NCBI RefSeq assembly: GCF_004785955.1
Contig: NZ_SJER01000005.1
Location: 62,001-126,000, forward strand
Origin: Halostella litorea
Lineage (GTDB): Archaea > Halobacteriota > Halobacteria > Halobacteriales > Natronoarchaeaceae
Direction: 5' to 3'
DNA: 64,000 bases
The notes below the pieces were generated by a model, which did not search any database, was not told the DNA's origin, and saw only the letters and a list, made by a program, of their open reading frames with translations. This document shows positions 27,217 to 37,151 of the stretch, piece after piece; position 1 is the stretch's first letter, and every line of letters starts with the position of its first letter. A program made the translations under genes and the position numbers.

Positions 27217-28563
27217 TTAGGAGTTTTCGGACCGCTCCGTGACCCGCATCTCCATCGTCTGCCGGGGATGCACGGTCAGGGACGGGTGCAGTTCCAGCGG
27301 CGTCTCGCCGACGTACTCCAGGCGGTACTCGCTCGCGACGGTCGCGACGATGAGCTGTGCCTCCAGCATCGCGAGGTGTTTCCCGATGCAGTGGCGCGGC
27401 CCGCCGCCGAACGGGAAGTAGGCGAACCGCGGCCGCTCGCTCGCCCGCTCCGGCAGCCACCGGTCGGGGTCGAACGTCTCAGGGTCGTCCCAGAACCGCT
27501 CGGATCGGTGGACACCCCACTGCGGGAGCATCAGCGTCGTGCCGGCGTCGATCCCGTAGCCGGCCAGTTCGACGTCGACCGTCGGCTCGCGGAAGATGGT
27601 GTACACCGGCGGGTAGAGCCGCATCGCCTCCTGTATCACCCGTTCGACGTAGTCGAGCGCCTGGACGTGTTCGCCGCCCGGGCGCTCGCCGTCGAGCACC
27701 GTGTCAACCTCCTCGTGGACGCGCCGCTCGATCTCCGGGTGTTCCGACAGCAGGTACCAGGTGTAGGTGAGCGTGAGGGCGGTGGTGTCGTGGCCGGCGA
27801 GCAGCATCGTCATCATCTCGTCGCGGAGTTGGTCGGGCGACTGCTCCCCGCGGTCCCGGGCGCGCAGCAGGACCGAGAGGAAGTCCATCGGCCCGTCCTC
27901 GTCGCCCGTCGTGCCGGCCCGCGCCGCGATGATCTCGTCCAGCACGTCGTCCAGCGTCGCGACGGCCCGCTCGAACTCGGCGTCGCCCGGCATCGGCGCC
28001 CACTCCGGCGCGGCAAACCGGATCGGGTCCGGCTCGAACCGCGCGCCCAGCGGCTCCAGTTGCTCTTGGATCGTCCGCACGCGGTCGTCGGGCAACTGCA
28101 CGCCCATCATCAGGTCGAGGATCACGTCCAGCGTCACCCGGGTCATCTCGGTTTCGACGTCGACCGTCTCGCCGGGTTGCCACGGCTCGATCCGCGCCTC
28201 GGCGTGGTCGGTGACCCGGCCGGCCATCCCGGCGAGGCGACGCATCGAGAACGCCGGCTGCGCGAGGTCGCGCTGGCGCTCCCAGGTGTCGCCCTCCGAG
28301 AGCAGGAGGCCGTCGCCGAGCAGGTCGCCCAGCGCGTCGCCCTGGAAGTCGGGCTTGCGGAACTCGTCGGCCTCCGAGACGAGCACCCGTTCGATCGCCT
28401 CCGGGGCACACAGCACGTAGGTGTCGAGCGGCCCCATGTTGAACCGCGACACGTCGCCGTACGTCCCCTCCAGCGCGGCGATGAAGCTGAACGGGTCCCG
28501 GGCGTAGCGTCGACTGTCGCCGAACAGCGGTTCCCCTTTCGGGCCGGGCGGTGTGTCAGCCAT
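27217..28563 (-). CDS. Cytochrome P450
   Basis: The 448-residue soluble P450 has every core motif. AGHDTTA (256-262) is the oxygen-activating I-helix element, E312-x-x-R315 lies in EAMRLYPP, FDPDRWLPE is the PERF-type region, and FPFGGGPRHCIG places the haem-binding Cys at 392. There is no membrane anchor, as in CYP174-like archaeal P450s. It lies between rps2 and mvk on the same strand with a 94-base gap upstream, so it may have its own promoter. Substrate is unknown; an isoprenoid, retinoid or fatty acid would fit the neighbours. Confidence 0.93.
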   Translation of the reverse strand: MADTPPGPKGEPLFGDSRRYARDPFSFIAALEGTYGDVSRFNMGPLDTYVLCAPEAIERVLVSEADEFRKPDFQGDALGDLLGDGLLLSEGDTWERQRDLAQPAFSMRRLAGMAGRVTDHAEARIEPWQPGETVDVETEMTRVTLDVILDLMMGVQLPDDRVRTIQEQLEPLGARFEPDPIRFAAPEWAPMPGDAEFERAVATLDDVLDEIIAARAGTTGDEDGPMDFLSVLLRARDRGEQSPDQLRDEMMTMLLAGHDTTALTLTYTWYLLSEHPEIERRVHEEVDTVLDGERPGGEHVQALDYVERVIQEAMRLYPPVYTIFREPTVDVELAGYGIDAGTTLMLPQWGVHRSERFWDDPETFDPDRWLPERASERPRFAYFPFGGGPRHCIGKHLAMLEAQLIVATVASEYRLEYVGETPLELHPSLTVHPRQTMEMRVTERSENS

Positions 28564-28657
28564 CGGCACGGCTAGGGACCGCAACCGCTTAACCGTGTGG
28601 CCGGGCGGAGCGGCCGCTGTTCGGCGTGGAGAACGGAAAACGAAGCGAAACGGACCG

Positions 28658-29431
28658 TTAAATCCCGCTCTCGAAGTCGTCGAGCGAGTAGGCGGGTTCG
28701 GCGCCGCGGCGGTCGAGCGTCTCGTTGGCCAGCAGCCAGTAGACGACCGACAGCGCCTTGCGCCCCTTGTTGTTCGTCGGGACGACGAGGTCGACGTTGC
28801 CGAGGCTGTTGTTGGAGTCACACATCGCGATGACCGGGATGCCGACCGTGATGGCCTCCTTGACGGCCTGGGCGTCGCCGATGGGGTCGGTGACGACCAG
28901 CACGTCCGGCTCGATGTAGCCGTCGTACTTGGGGTTGGTCAGCGTGCCCGGGATGAACCGGCCGGTGCGGGCGCGAGCACCCACGGCCTCGGCGAACTTC
29001 TCGGCCGGGAAGCGGCCGTACTGGCGCGAGGACGTGACCAGGATCTGCTCGGGGTCGTAGTTCGACAGGAAGTCCGCGGCGGTGCGGATCCGGCTGTCGG
29101 TCTTCGAGACGTCCAGCACGTACAGCCCGTCGGTCCGGACGCGGTGGATGTACCGCTCCATGTCCTGGGTCTTCTGCTGGGTCCCGATGTGGACGCCCGC
29201 GCCGAGGTAGTCCTCGACGGGGATGAGGAGGTCGGCCTCCTCGTCGGACATGACGTCCTCGTCCAGCTGCGGTTCGTCCTCGGTCGCCTCGTCGGCGTCC
29301 TCGGCGGTCGCTTCCTCAGCGGGCTCCGCGTCCTCGGCCTCGGCCGCCGGGCCGGCGTCCGCCGCCGGCTCCGGGTCGACCTCCTCCTCGGCCGCGTCGA
29401 GCCCTTCCTGTTCTGCGTCGTTCTCTGTCAT
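28658..29431 (-). CDS. rps2: Small-subunit ribosomal protein S2
   Basis: The 257-residue S2 protein has a core from about residue 65 ([20 protein letters not shown]) with [13 protein letters not shown] and [20 protein letters not shown] near the end. The first 60 residues are an acidic Ala/Glu/Asp extension, longer than in non-halophiles. The start overlaps the enolase stop by four bases (ATGA). It ends the large S13-to-S2 ribosomal protein and RNA polymerase series. Confidence 0.96.
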   Translation of the reverse strand: MTENDAEQEGLDAAEEEVDPEPAADAGPAAEAEDAEPAEEATAEDADEATEDEPQLDEDVMSDEEADLLIPVEDYLGAGVHIGTQQKTQDMERYIHRVRTDGLYVLDVSKTDSRIRTAADFLSNYDPEQILVTSSRQYGRFPAEKFAEAVGARARTGRFIPGTLTNPKYDGYIEPDVLVVTDPIGDAQAVKEAITVGIPVIAMCDSNNSLGNVDLVVPTNNKGRKALSVVYWLLANETLDRRGAEPAYSLDDFESGI

Positions 29432-30633
29432 AGTGCGTCGTCCGCGATGCGGATGAGTTCGTTCAGCTTTGCGGTTCGCTCGCCGCCGACGGTGCCGGTC
29501 TTGATGAACGGCGCGTCGGTCGCCACGGCGAGGTGTGCGATCGTCGCGTCCTCCGTCTCGCCGCTGCGGTGGGAGACGACGGCGTCGTAGCCGTGCTCCT
29601 CGGCGAGCTCGATGGCGTCGAACGCGTCGGTGAGCGTGCCGATCTGGTTGGGCTTGATGAGGATGCTGTTGCCGGCACCGACGTCGATGCCGTCCTGCAG
29701 GCGCGCCGTGTTCGTCACGAACAGGTCGTCGCCACAGACCAGCGTCCGGTCGCCGACCTCGTCGGTCAGCTCGGCGAAGGCCTCGTAGTCGTCCTCGTCG
29801 AGGGGGTCCTCGACGTAGACCAGGTCGTACTCGTCGACCAGCTCCGCGACGTACGCTATCTGCTCGTCGGTGTCGCGGACCTCGTCGCCGTACACGTAGC
29901 CGTCCTCGTCGGCGTCGTACAGCTCGGCACCGGCCATGTCGAGGCCGAAGCCGATCTCGAAGCCGAACTCGTCGGCGACGGTCGCGACGGCCTCGTCCAT
30001 GATCTCGAACGCCTCCGCGTCGTCGATCGACGGTGCCCACGCGCCCTCGTCGCCCTTGCCGGCGGGGACGCCGCGCTCGTCGAGGACGTCGGCGACCTCC
30101 TGGTGGACGGCGGCGTTGGCAAACACCGCGTCGGAGACGCTCGGCGCGCCGACCGGCGCGGCGAGGAACTCCTGGATGTGGGTCGCGTCGGCGGCGTGTT
30201 CGCCGCCGCCGATGACGTTGCCGAGCGGGACCGGGAAGTTCTCGCCCCGGAACGTGCCGCCGAGGTGCTGGTACGTCGGCGCGCCCAGCACGTCGGCACC
30301 GGCCTTCGCGGCGGCCATGCTGATGGCGACGGCGCTGTTCGCGCCGATCTCGGAGAAGTCGTCGGTGCCGTCCGCGCCGCGCAGGGCGGCGTCGACGTCG
30401 CGCTGGTTGCCCGCGTACACCTGCCCCTCAAGTCGGGGCACGGCGAGTTCGCGGGCCTTCGCGATGGCCTCCTGGGCCGGCAGTTCGATCGCCTCGTACT
30501 CGCCGGTGCTCGCGCCGCTGGGGGCCGCCGCGCGGCCGAAGCCGCCGCTCTCGGTGAGCACGTCGGCCTCGACGGTGGCGTTCCCGCGGGAGTCGAGCAC
30601 GCGCCGCAGTCGGACGGTGGTGATGAGCGTCAT
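29428..30633 (-). CDS. eno: Enolase
   Basis: The 401-residue enzyme interconverts 2-phosphoglycerate and phosphoenolpyruvate. Signature elements are [12 protein letters not shown] (14-25), [11 protein letters not shown] (about 39-49), the catalytic loop segment [10 protein letters not shown], and the C-terminal [18 protein letters not shown] plus SHRSGETED that contain the catalytic Lys and substrate His/Arg. It overlaps rpoK upstream and rps2 downstream by four bases each, a conserved archaeal arrangement. Confidence 0.97.
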   Translation of the reverse strand: MTLITTVRLRRVLDSRGNATVEADVLTESGGFGRAAAPSGASTGEYEAIELPAQEAIAKARELAVPRLEGQVYAGNQRDVDAALRGADGTDDFSEIGANSAVAISMAAAKAGADVLGAPTYQHLGGTFRGENFPVPLGNVIGGGEHAADATHIQEFLAAPVGAPSVSDAVFANAAVHQEVADVLDERGVPAGKGDEGAWAPSIDDAEAFEIMDEAVATVADEFGFEIGFGLDMAGAELYDADEDGYVYGDEVRDTDEQIAYVAELVDEYDLVYVEDPLDEDDYEAFAELTDEVGDRTLVCGDDLFVTNTARLQDGIDVGAGNSILIKPNQIGTLTDAFDAIELAEEHGYDAVVSHRSGETEDATIAHLAVATDAPFIKTGTVGGERTAKLNELIRIADDAL

Positions 30634-30809
30634 GTTTGCTCCCTGTTGACGGTGAAGGGGAGGACGCCGGCGTCGTACTCCTCGGCGGCGATCAGGATCG
30701 GCTCCGTCTGGTCCGTCTCGATGAGGACCGGCGCGCCGTAGGACACCTGCAGCGCTCGTGCGCCGAGGATGCGTGCTTTCTCGTACCGGGTGAAGCGTTC
30801 GTGTGACAT
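30630..30809 (-). CDS. rpoK: DNA-directed RNA polymerase subunit K
   Basis: The 59-residue protein is the archaeal homologue of Rpb6/omega. It starts at [21 protein letters not shown], the highly conserved segment that binds the RNA polymerase clamp. The upstream rpoN stop and this start share one base (TAATG), and its stop overlaps the enolase start by four bases. The longer in-frame start lies inside rpoN and is unlikely. Confidence 0.96.
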   Translation of the reverse strand: MSHERFTRYEKARILGARALQVSYGAPVLIETDQTEPILIAAEEYDAGVLPFTVNREQT

Positions 30810-31003
30810 TACTGGTAGGGTGCGACGATGTCGACCAGGTCCTTGTGCGACACGAGCATCCGCCGGCAGCACTGGCGCTCGACGCCCAGCTCGTCGAGGA
30901 CCTTCTCCGGGTCCTCGTCGCCCTCGCGCGCCCGGGCCTTGAACTCCTCCCAGTGTTCACCCACGACGTTGCCGCAGGTGAAACACCGGACTGGTACCAT
31001 CAT
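30809..31003 (-). CDS. rpoN: DNA-directed RNA polymerase subunit N
   Basis: This 64-residue Rpb10 homologue has the diagnostic zinc site: [10 protein letters not shown] at residues 7-16 and RQCCRRM near residue 44. It is four bases from rps9 and shares one base with rpoK. The start may be either of two adjacent ATGs. Confidence 0.96.
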   Translation of the reverse strand: MMVPVRCFTCGNVVGEHWEEFKARAREGDEDPEKVLDELGVERQCCRRMLVSHKDLVDIVAPYQ

Positions 31004-31006
31004 GGT

Positions 31007-31402
31007 TCAGCGGTAGGACTTCTGGTAGCGGGCCCGCGCACCGGGACCGCCCCACTTCTTGGGCTCGGACTGGCGGACGTCGTTGACCAGCAGCGAGCGG
31101 TCGAACTCCATGAACGCGTCGCGGAGTTCGGCGTCGCCGAGGTGCTGGACGATGCCGCGGGCGATGGCGGTGCGGACGGCGTCGGCCTGACCGCTGATGC
31201 CGCCGCCCTCGACGCGGACGTCCACGTCGACCTGTTCGCGCTCGTCGCCGGCGATGCGGAACGGCTCCAGCATCTTCAGGCGCGAGAGCTCCGGTTCGAC
31301 CAGCTCGACTGGCTGGGAGTTGATGCGGACCTTACCGTCGCCGTCGCTCACGGTGGCGCGGGCGATTGCGGTCTTTTTCTTGCCGCTCGTGTTGGTTACC
31401 AT
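31007..31402 (-). CDS. rps9: Small-subunit ribosomal protein S9
   Basis: The 131-residue S9 shows [11 protein letters not shown] at the start, [18 protein letters not shown] in the middle and the basic C-terminal tail [17 protein letters not shown] that reaches the ribosomal P-site tRNA. It overlaps rpl13 by seven bases. Confidence 0.97.
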   Translation of the reverse strand: MVTNTSGKKKTAIARATVSDGDGKVRINSQPVELVEPELSRLKMLEPFRIAGDEREQVDVDVRVEGGGISGQADAVRTAIARGIVQHLGDAELRDAFMEFDRSLLVNDVRQSEPKKWGGPGARARYQKSYR

Positions 31403-31833
31403 GTGACGTTAGCACCCAGTTGCTCGCTGACCTCGCCCAGGTGGACGAAGCGGATGTTCGACAGTCGGTCCAGCGACGTGCCCTCGAGGATCTCCCCGTC
31501 GCGGTCGTGGGGGTTGCCCACGTAGACGCGGACGTTCTCGAACGCCTCTCGGCCGCGCTGCTTCTTGTAGGGGAGCATCCCGCGGATCGAGCGCTTGAGG
31601 ATCTCGTCCGGACGCTTCGGGTAGTACGGCCCGCTGTCGGAGCCGAGATCCCGGCGCTTCCGGAACGTGGACATGATGTCTTCCTCGCCGCCCGTGATCA
31701 CCGCGTCCTCCGCGTTGATCACGGCCACGCGATCGCCGTCGAGCGCGGCCTCCGCGACCTGACTTGCGACGCGGCCGAGGATGCAGTCGCGCGCATCCAC
31801 GACGACGTCGGCTTCGAACTCGGCGAGACTCAT
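31396..31833 (-). CDS. rpl13: Large-subunit ribosomal protein L13
   Basis: The 145-residue protein is L13: [18 protein letters not shown] at the N-terminus, [12 protein letters not shown], and the [22 protein letters not shown] segment that contacts 23S rRNA. It overlaps rps9 and overlaps rpl18e by four bases. Confidence 0.97.
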   Translation of the reverse strand: MSLAEFEADVVVDARDCILGRVASQVAEAALDGDRVAVINAEDAVITGGEEDIMSTFRKRRDLGSDSGPYYPKRPDEILKRSIRGMLPYKKQRGREAFENVRVYVGNPHDRDGEILEGTSLDRLSNIRFVHLGEVSEQLGANVTW

Positions 31834-32180
31834 CGGATCACCCGCACGTTGCTGCCTTCGGGGTTCTGTTCGATCGCCTGTTCAAGCTTGATCGTTTCGC
31901 CGACCTGCTCTATCTTCGTCTCTGCCGTCGACGAGAAGTCGACGGCGGCGACGGTGACGCTTTTCTGCAGCGCGCCGCTCCCGAGAACCTTGCCGGGCAC
32001 GATGACCGTCTCGTCCTCCTCGGCGTACCGCTCGATGCGGCCGAGATTGACTTCAGCGTGCGTTCGGCGTGGTTTCTCGAGGCGGGCCGCGACGTCCTTC
32101 CAGACGTTCGCGTCCGCATCTCGCGCCACCGATTTCAGCTCGGCGACAAGACTGCTCAGCCTCGGATTTGTCTTACTCAT
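31830..32180 (-). CDS. rpl18e: Large-subunit ribosomal protein L18e
   Basis: The 116-residue protein is L18e (L15-like fold), with the N-terminal [13 protein letters not shown], the [16 protein letters not shown] segment and [11 protein letters not shown] typical of the family. It begins 26 bases after the tRNA-Leu gene and overlaps rpl13 by four bases. Confidence 0.96.
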   Translation of the reverse strand: MSKTNPRLSSLVAELKSVARDADANVWKDVAARLEKPRRTHAEVNLGRIERYAEEDETVIVPGKVLGSGALQKSVTVAAVDFSSTAETKIEQVGETIKLEQAIEQNPEGSNVRVIR

Positions 32181-32206
32181 AACGTACCTCCTGATTGAAG
32201 AAGTGA

Positions 32207-32291
32207 TGCAGGGAGCAGGATTTGAACCTGCGGACTCCTACGAGACAGCGCCCTGAACGCTGCGCCGTTGGCCTGACTTGGCTATCCCTGC
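32207..32291 (-). tRNA. tRNA-Leu (anticodon CAG)
   Basis: The 85-base class II tRNA has a 7-bp acceptor stem (GCAGGGA/TCCCTGC, discriminator A), an anticodon arm CAGCG-TTCAGGG-CGCTG with anticodon CAG, a long variable arm and a T-arm GCAGG-TTCAAAT-CCTGC. CCA is not encoded. It lies between rpoD and rpl18e, a site conserved in haloarchaea. Confidence 0.97.
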
Positions 32292-32432
32292 ACGTCGAGC
32301 CCTCGTAGGCATTCCATCGTTCTTGCCGGCCCTTCAAACCAGTTTCGATTGCCGACCGATGTCGGGTCCCGCGGCTGTCGCCGTCGAAGGGGCGAACCGC
32401 CGTCAGGGAACCGGTGTGAAGGGGCATCTGTG

Positions 32433-33212
32433 CTATAGTTGAACCGCGTCGCGGAGTTCCGTCGCCCGGTCCTCCAGCGTGTCGACCGCCCGGGTCACGA
32501 GTTCCTCGACCGAGAACGAGCCGTCGGTCTCGACGTGGAACACGAACGCGTTGTCGACGTCGTGGACCTCGACCTCCTTGCCCGGGTAGCGCTGCGAGAG
32601 GTCGTGGTCGAACGTCTCGGTGAGCACGAGGTCGCCGTTCTCGACGTCGGCGTCGGCGTGCTCGGCCGCGCGCTCCTCGATGACGCCGCGCAGGACGTTC
32701 GCCTCCTGCTCTTCGAACTCGCTGGCGTCGCCGACGACCTCCACGTACTGGAGGTGGCGGTAGCCGACCGCGACCCCGCCCTGGTGTTTGGCGTGGTTCT
32801 TCCCGGAGTCCACCACCGCTTCGGCCTCCAGTTCGAGGCGCTGGTCGTCCTTCAGGTCGATGATCGGCACGTTGTCGTCGGCCGGTTCGACCATGCTGTC
32901 GGCGCTGACGAGGTCGCCGGAGTAGGCGGTGTCCGGCCCCTCGACGTCGATGCTCAGGGTGACCGTGTCGCCCGCCTCGAACTCCCCGGCGGGCGTGGTC
33001 AGCGGCACCATCCCGAGCCGGTGGGCGATCTGCTCGTCGAACATCACCGACGAGTTCTCGATCACCCGCACGGTGTCGACCGAGAGCGTCGGCACGTCGG
33101 CGATCATCGCCCGGCGGATGCCGTTGGCGAAGGCCGGCGTGACGTCCCGGACGAGGAACCGGGCGGATCGGTCCTCGCGTTCGATGAACTGGACGTCGTA
33201 CTCCTCAGCCAT
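32433..33212 (-). CDS. rpoD: DNA-directed RNA polymerase subunit D
   Basis: The 259-residue protein is the archaeal alpha-like assembly subunit (Rpb3 homologue). It shows [24 protein letters not shown] near the start and [12 protein letters not shown] near residue 60, the segments that form the dimer with subunit L. No Cys-rich ferredoxin-like insert is seen; the region that binds Fe-S clusters in some archaea has no cysteines, as expected for halophiles. It lies between rps11 and tRNA-Leu. Confidence 0.96.
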   Translation of the reverse strand: MAEEYDVQFIEREDRSARFLVRDVTPAFANGIRRAMIADVPTLSVDTVRVIENSSVMFDEQIAHRLGMVPLTTPAGEFEAGDTVTLSIDVEGPDTAYSGDLVSADSMVEPADDNVPIIDLKDDQRLELEAEAVVDSGKNHAKHQGGVAVGYRHLQYVEVVGDASEFEEQEANVLRGVIEERAAEHADADVENGDLVLTETFDHDLSQRYPGKEVEVHDVDNAFVFHVETDGSFSVEELVTRAVDTLEDRATELRDAVQL

Positions 33213-33215
33213 GGG

Positions 33216-33608
33216 TTAGAATCCGCCCTTCCCCTTGGGAGCGCGCGACCCGTCGTGCGGGATCGGCGTGACGTCCTCGATGCGGCCGATCTCCAGGCCG
33301 GCACGGGCGAGCGCGCGGATCGTCGCCTGCGCGCCCGGACCGGGGCTCTTCTGGAGGTTGCCGCCGGGGCCGCGCACGCGGACGTGCACGCCCTCGACGC
33401 CGGCCGCGAGCACCTCTTCGGCGACCGTCTCGGCCATCTGCATGGCCGCGTACGGCGACGCCTCGTCGCGGTTCTGCTTGACGACCGCGCCGCCGGAGGA
33501 CTTCGCGACCGTCTCCGCGCCCGTCAGGTCGGTGACGGTGATGATGGTGTTGTTGAACGATGCGTGCACGTGGGCGATGCCCCACTTCTCGTCCTGTGAT
33601 TCGCTCAT
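33216..33608 (-). CDS. rps11: Small-subunit ribosomal protein S11
   Basis: The 130-residue S11 contains [31 protein letters not shown] and the C-terminal [23 protein letters not shown], all diagnostic. It is one base from rps4 and three bases from rpoD in the ribosomal operon. Confidence 0.97.
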   Translation of the reverse strand: MSESQDEKWGIAHVHASFNNTIITVTDLTGAETVAKSSGGAVVKQNRDEASPYAAMQMAETVAEEVLAAGVEGVHVRVRGPGGNLQKSPGPGAQATIRALARAGLEIGRIEDVTPIPHDGSRAPKGKGGF

Positions 33609-33609
33609 G

Positions 33610-34134
33610 TTATTGTTCCTCCGCGCGTTCGGGGTGGAGTTCGTCCGCGAGCGGGCTGGTCTCGTCGAAGGCGATGACGCCCTCCTCGTCGACGTCGACC
33701 TTGTACGACGGCCGCGTGACGCGGGCCTCGCCGACGACGACGTGCCCGTGGACGATGAACTGTCGCGCCTGCTCGGGCGTGTTCGCCAGGCCCTTGCGGT
33801 AGACGACCGTCTGGAGGCGACGCTCGAGCACGTCGTTGATCTCCAGGGACAGGATGTCGTCGAGGCCGTCCTCCTCGTCGAGGACGCCGATGCGCTTCAG
33901 GCGGGCGAGGAACTCGTCGCCGCGCTCGGCGGCGGCCTCGGCGTCGCCCTGTGCGCGGCCGAGCAGCGCCCGCGCCTCGCGGCGGTAGGAACGCAGTTCG
34001 GACTGTGCGCGCCACAGTTCCTCCTTGTTCTTGAGGCCGTAGCGGCCGACCAGGTCGTGCTCCGAGGCGATGCGCTCGCCCTGGAACGGGTGGTTCGGCG
34101 TCTCGTAGGCCTTCGTCTTGCTACCGAGCGGCAT
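33610..34134 (-). CDS. rps4: Small-subunit ribosomal protein S4
   Basis: The 174-residue S4 shows [28 protein letters not shown] near the start and an S4 RNA-binding domain from about residue 105 ([34 protein letters not shown]). It shares one base with the rps13 stop. Confidence 0.97.
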   Translation of the reverse strand: MPLGSKTKAYETPNHPFQGERIASEHDLVGRYGLKNKEELWRAQSELRSYRREARALLGRAQGDAEAAAERGDEFLARLKRIGVLDEEDGLDDILSLEINDVLERRLQTVVYRKGLANTPEQARQFIVHGHVVVGEARVTRPSYKVDVDEEGVIAFDETSPLADELHPERAEEQ

Positions 34135-34658
34135 TATTCCTCACCACCCTCCTCGGCGGCTTCTTCCTCGGCTTCCTCGCGGATCTCCTCCACGTTGACG
34201 CCGATGGTCCCCTCGGTCCGGCCGGTGGACTTGGTGCGCTGCCCGCGGACCTTCTGCCCGCGCTGGTGGCGCACGCCCCGGTAAGAGCTGATCATCTTCA
34301 TGCGGTTGATGTCCTGCCGGCGGGTCATCGAGAGGTCGTTACCGGTCTCGTGGGTGGTCTCGCCGGAGAAGAAGTCGTTCCGGCGGTTGGTGAGCCACTC
34401 CGGGACCGTGTCCGCGTAGCTCTCGACTTCCTCGACCACGCGGTCGATCTCGTCGTCGTCGAGGCGGCCGAACGTCGCCTTTCGGTTGACGTCGGCCTCC
34501 TCGGCGATGATGCGGGCCGTTCGTCGCCCGATGCCGTTCATCTCGATGAGGGACCGTTCGACTGACTTCGTCCCATCGAGGTCCGTCTGCCCGATGCGGA
34601 CGAAGTACCGAAGGTCCTCGTCGTCTTCGGGTGTGTCCTGTGGTTCTTCTGCACTCAT
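34134..34658 (-). CDS. rps13: Small-subunit ribosomal protein S13
   Basis: The 174-residue protein is S13, with the helix-hairpin-helix segment [20 protein letters not shown] and the basic tail [26 protein letters not shown] that contacts 16S rRNA and tRNAs. The ATG giving MSAEEPQD was chosen; the longer frame runs into the tRNA-Ser leader. Both ends are acidic, as in other halophiles. It is the first protein gene of the series after tRNA-Ser. Confidence 0.96.
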   Translation of the reverse strand: MSAEEPQDTPEDDEDLRYFVRIGQTDLDGTKSVERSLIEMNGIGRRTARIIAEEADVNRKATFGRLDDDEIDRVVEEVESYADTVPEWLTNRRNDFFSGETTHETGNDLSMTRRQDINRMKMISSYRGVRHQRGQKVRGQRTKSTGRTEGTIGVNVEEIREEAEEEAAEEGGEE

Positions 34659-34752
34659 GGCTTGTGTGTTGTCTGGGTCGAAGCGTGGAAAACGCTTCGA
34701 TGGTTTCGACGGGGTGAGCCCCCTCACGAACCGGAAGTCCGGTTCGATACGA

Positions 34753-34837
34753 CGTCGTGGCGGGGATTTGAACCCCGGAGGCTTGACGCCACAGAGTTAG
34801 CAACCCTGCGCCTTGGGCCAGGCTAGGCTACCACGAC
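34753..34837 (-). tRNA. tRNA-Ser (anticodon GCT)
   Basis: The class II tRNA has acceptor stem GTCGTGG/CCACGAC with discriminator G, anticodon arm CAGGG-TTGCTAA-CTCTG with anticodon GCT (reads AGC/AGU), a long variable arm and a standard GTTCAAAT T-loop. It lies about 95 bases upstream of rps13 on the same strand and probably heads that transcript. Confidence 0.97.
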
Positions 34838-34920
34838 TCGCCGTTCTATCTTCGCCCTTCCGGACTCGGGACGCGGTGCCCCTGCAGCGTATTGCAAATT
34901 GAAGTACTCCGTGGAGGGTA

Positions 34921-34937
34921 CTTAAGCGTCACGAAAG
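34921..34937 (-). promoter_or_regulatory. Likely promoter of the tRNA-Ser/rps13 operon
   Basis: On the minus strand CTTTCGTGAC is followed by GCTTAAGTA, a BRE/TATA-like pair in the AT-richest part of the region, about 85 bases before the tRNA. The CTTTCGTGAC decamer also precedes the acetyltransferase gene at 12838. Confidence 0.5.
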
Positions 34938-35019
34938 AACCGGCACACGGTGCGCGCCGCGGCTCGCCGGGGGCGCGGGGAAACCGGACGACGGGACGCC
35001 GATCCGCGTTCCGGGCCGG

Positions 35020-36036
35020 TCAGGCGAGGTACTCCTCGTTCATCTCCCACTCGCCGTCCTCGTTCTCGACCATGTACTCGCCGTAGTACGGCACGCGGTT
35101 CTCGACGGTCTCGCGGAACGTCTCCCTGATCTCCGCTCTGGTCATCTCGCCCATCGAGCGCAGGTCGTCGTTGCGGTTGAGACAGCCTTTGAGGTATCCT
35201 TCGTGCGTGACGCGCACGCGGTGGCAGTTCGCGCAGAACGATCTGTTCTCGACGGGGTCGACGATCTCGACCATCCCCGCGTCGCCGTCGGCCGCGACGT
35301 CGCCCGCGCCGGTGCCGCCGGCCGCGGCCCCGTCGTCCGGCGTCACCCAGTAACGGCGCCGGCCGTGCATCTCGCGGCGCTCGACCCGGTCGGCCTGCTC
35401 GGCCAGCCAGCCGTGGACGCGCTCGATATCGACCGCCCACTCGGGCCGGCCGGTCAGCTCCGGCATGTACTCGATGAGCTGGAGCTGCAGCCCCTCGTTC
35501 TCGGCGACGTGGTCGACCATCTGCGGGACGTATCCCGCGGTCTGCTCGAACACGACCATGTTGAGCTTCACGGGGTCGAGGCCGGCGTCGAGCGCCGCCT
35601 CGACGCCCTCGATGACCTGCTCGTACGCGCCGCTCTGGGTGACCTTGGCGAAGTCGTCCGGGTCCAGCGCGTCCTGCGAGACGTTGACGCGTTCGAGCCC
35701 GGCGTCGACGAGCGCCTCGGCGCGTCCGGGGAGGAACGTGCCGTTGGTCGTCATCGACACCTCCATCGCGTCGGGCGTGCGGCGGACGATTTCCTCCAGG
35801 TCGTCGCGGAGCATCGGCTCGCCGCCGGTGAACTTCACCGAGTCGACGCCGAACTCCGCGGCGACCTCCAGAAAGCGGACGACCTCGTCGGCGGTCATCT
35901 CGTCGTCCTGGGGGTCCATCGGGCCGCGGGTGTCGCCCAGCCCCTCGTTGTGACAGTAGACGCAGTCGAAGTTACACCGGTCGGTGAGCGACACCCGGAC
36001 CCCCGTGACCTCCCGACCGAAGTCGTCCGCGAGCAT
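35020..36036 (-). CDS. moaA: GTP 3',8-cyclase (molybdenum cofactor biosynthesis)
   Basis: The 338-residue radical SAM enzyme catalyses the first step of molybdopterin synthesis. The N-terminal cluster is Cys21-x3-Cys25-x2-Cys28 in [14 protein letters not shown]. The second cluster, which binds GTP, is [18 protein letters not shown] near residues 280-297. A Gly/Ala/Asp-rich insertion (about 242-265) between the barrel and the second cluster is unusual and looks like a flexible halophilic loop. It is divergent from the next gene. Confidence 0.94.
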   Translation of the reverse strand: MLADDFGREVTGVRVSLTDRCNFDCVYCHNEGLGDTRGPMDPQDDEMTADEVVRFLEVAAEFGVDSVKFTGGEPMLRDDLEEIVRRTPDAMEVSMTTNGTFLPGRAEALVDAGLERVNVSQDALDPDDFAKVTQSGAYEQVIEGVEAALDAGLDPVKLNMVVFEQTAGYVPQMVDHVAENEGLQLQLIEYMPELTGRPEWAVDIERVHGWLAEQADRVERREMHGRRRYWVTPDDGAAAGGTGAGDVAADGDAGMVEIVDPVENRSFCANCHRVRVTHEGYLKGCLNRNDDLRSMGEMTRAEIRETFRETVENRVPYYGEYMVENEDGEWEMNEEYLA

Positions 36037-36185
36037 ATCGCGGAGGTTGCCGCCGCGAGTTATTAAATCCGCCGTCGAACGCGACCCGATTGTAACCAGA
36101 ATCGGTTACCCCCTCAGCGTCCTCGCGCGTCCCGGGGACGGGCCGACGCACAGCGCTTATTGCCGGCCGGATGCGAACGGGCCAC

Positions 36186-37133
36186 ATGGCCGACCCCGCC
36201 GATGCCGACGCCGCGTTCGAGACGCTCGGGAGCGAGCCGCGGCTGCGGGTGCTGCGGGCGCTCGTCGACGACGACGGGCGGCCGACCCGGCGCTCGTTCT
36301 CGGAGCTGTTCGAGGCGACGGCGGTCGACACCACCGCCGGCTTCGCGTACCACCTCCGGCAGCTGACCGACCGCTACGTCCGGAAAGTCGACGAGGCCTA
36401 CGAACTCACCGACGCCGGCCGCCGCGTCGCCCGCGCCGTGGCGGCGGGCACGTACACCGAGAGCGTCGACAGCGACCCGGTCGCCCTCGACGACGACTGC
36501 CCGTTCTGCGGCGACGCCGCGCTGGCCGCGACCGTCGCGGACAACGTGACGACCGTCGCCTGCGACGCCTGCGGCCGGGCGGTGCTGGAGCTTCCGTTCC
36601 CACCGAGCGGCCACGACACGCACGGGGACGACCTGCCGCGGGCGTTCGACGTCCACCACCGCCACCGCATCGCCGAGTTCTCCGCTGGCGTCTGTCCCGA
36701 GTGTGGCGGTGCGGTCGAGGCCGAGACCGAGGCGGCCGGCGACCCGGGGCCGGCCGTCGCGACGTTCACCTGCGCGGCCTGCGGCGCGCGGCTCCGCTGT
36801 CCGGTGACGCTGACGACGCTGTCCCACCCGGCGGTCGTCGCCTTCTACCACGACCACGCGTGCGACGTGCGGGACCGCCCGCTGTGGAACGTCGGCGACG
36901 AGTGGCGCGAGCGCGTCGTCTCCGAGGACCCCTGGTGCGTCCGGGTGGCGACGCGGCTCGACGGCGAGGAACTCGCCCTGTTCGTCGCCCGCGACGCGAC
37001 CGTCGTGGAGCACCGGCGCGCGGACGTGCGGGACCGGGCCGAGGGGGCGGACGCCGAGGGAACCGACGAGACCGGCGTCGAGGGGTCCGACGCGTCGGCC
37101 GTCGAGGACGACGCCGGGAGCGCCTCCGCCTGA
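36186..37133 (+). CDS. ArsR-like winged-helix regulator with zinc ribbons
   Basis: The 315-residue protein starts at MADPADAD. Residues about 8-95 form a winged helix (ETLGSEPRLRVLRAL, then FAYHLRQLTDRYVRKVDEAYELTDAGRRVA) as in haloarchaeal ArsR-like regulators. Two zinc-ribbon-like elements follow: CPFCGD with CDACGR (about 105-138), and CPECGG with CAACGA (about 175-205). The last 40 residues are acidic. A DNA-binding role is likely; target and signal are unknown. An ATG five codons upstream is an alternative start. Confidence 0.8.
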   Translation: MADPADADAAFETLGSEPRLRVLRALVDDDGRPTRRSFSELFEATAVDTTAGFAYHLRQLTDRYVRKVDEAYELTDAGRRVARAVAAGTYTESVDSDPVALDDDCPFCGDAALAATVADNVTTVACDACGRAVLELPFPPSGHDTHGDDLPRAFDVHHRHRIAEFSAGVCPECGGAVEAETEAAGDPGPAVATFTCAACGARLRCPVTLTTLSHPAVVAFYHDHACDVRDRPLWNVGDEWRERVVSEDPWCVRVATRLDGEELALFVARDATVVEHRRADVRDRAEGADAEGTDETGVEGSDASAVEDDAGSASA

Positions 37134-37151
37134 CCACGCCGCCCGACTGTT

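Noticed and set aside
28658-30040. Longer in-frame extensions of rps2 and of other genes (eno, rpoK, fixC, livM, P450)
   Set aside because: The extensions run through upstream genes in another frame and are Arg-rich; the chosen starts give family-typical N-termini and four-base overlaps.
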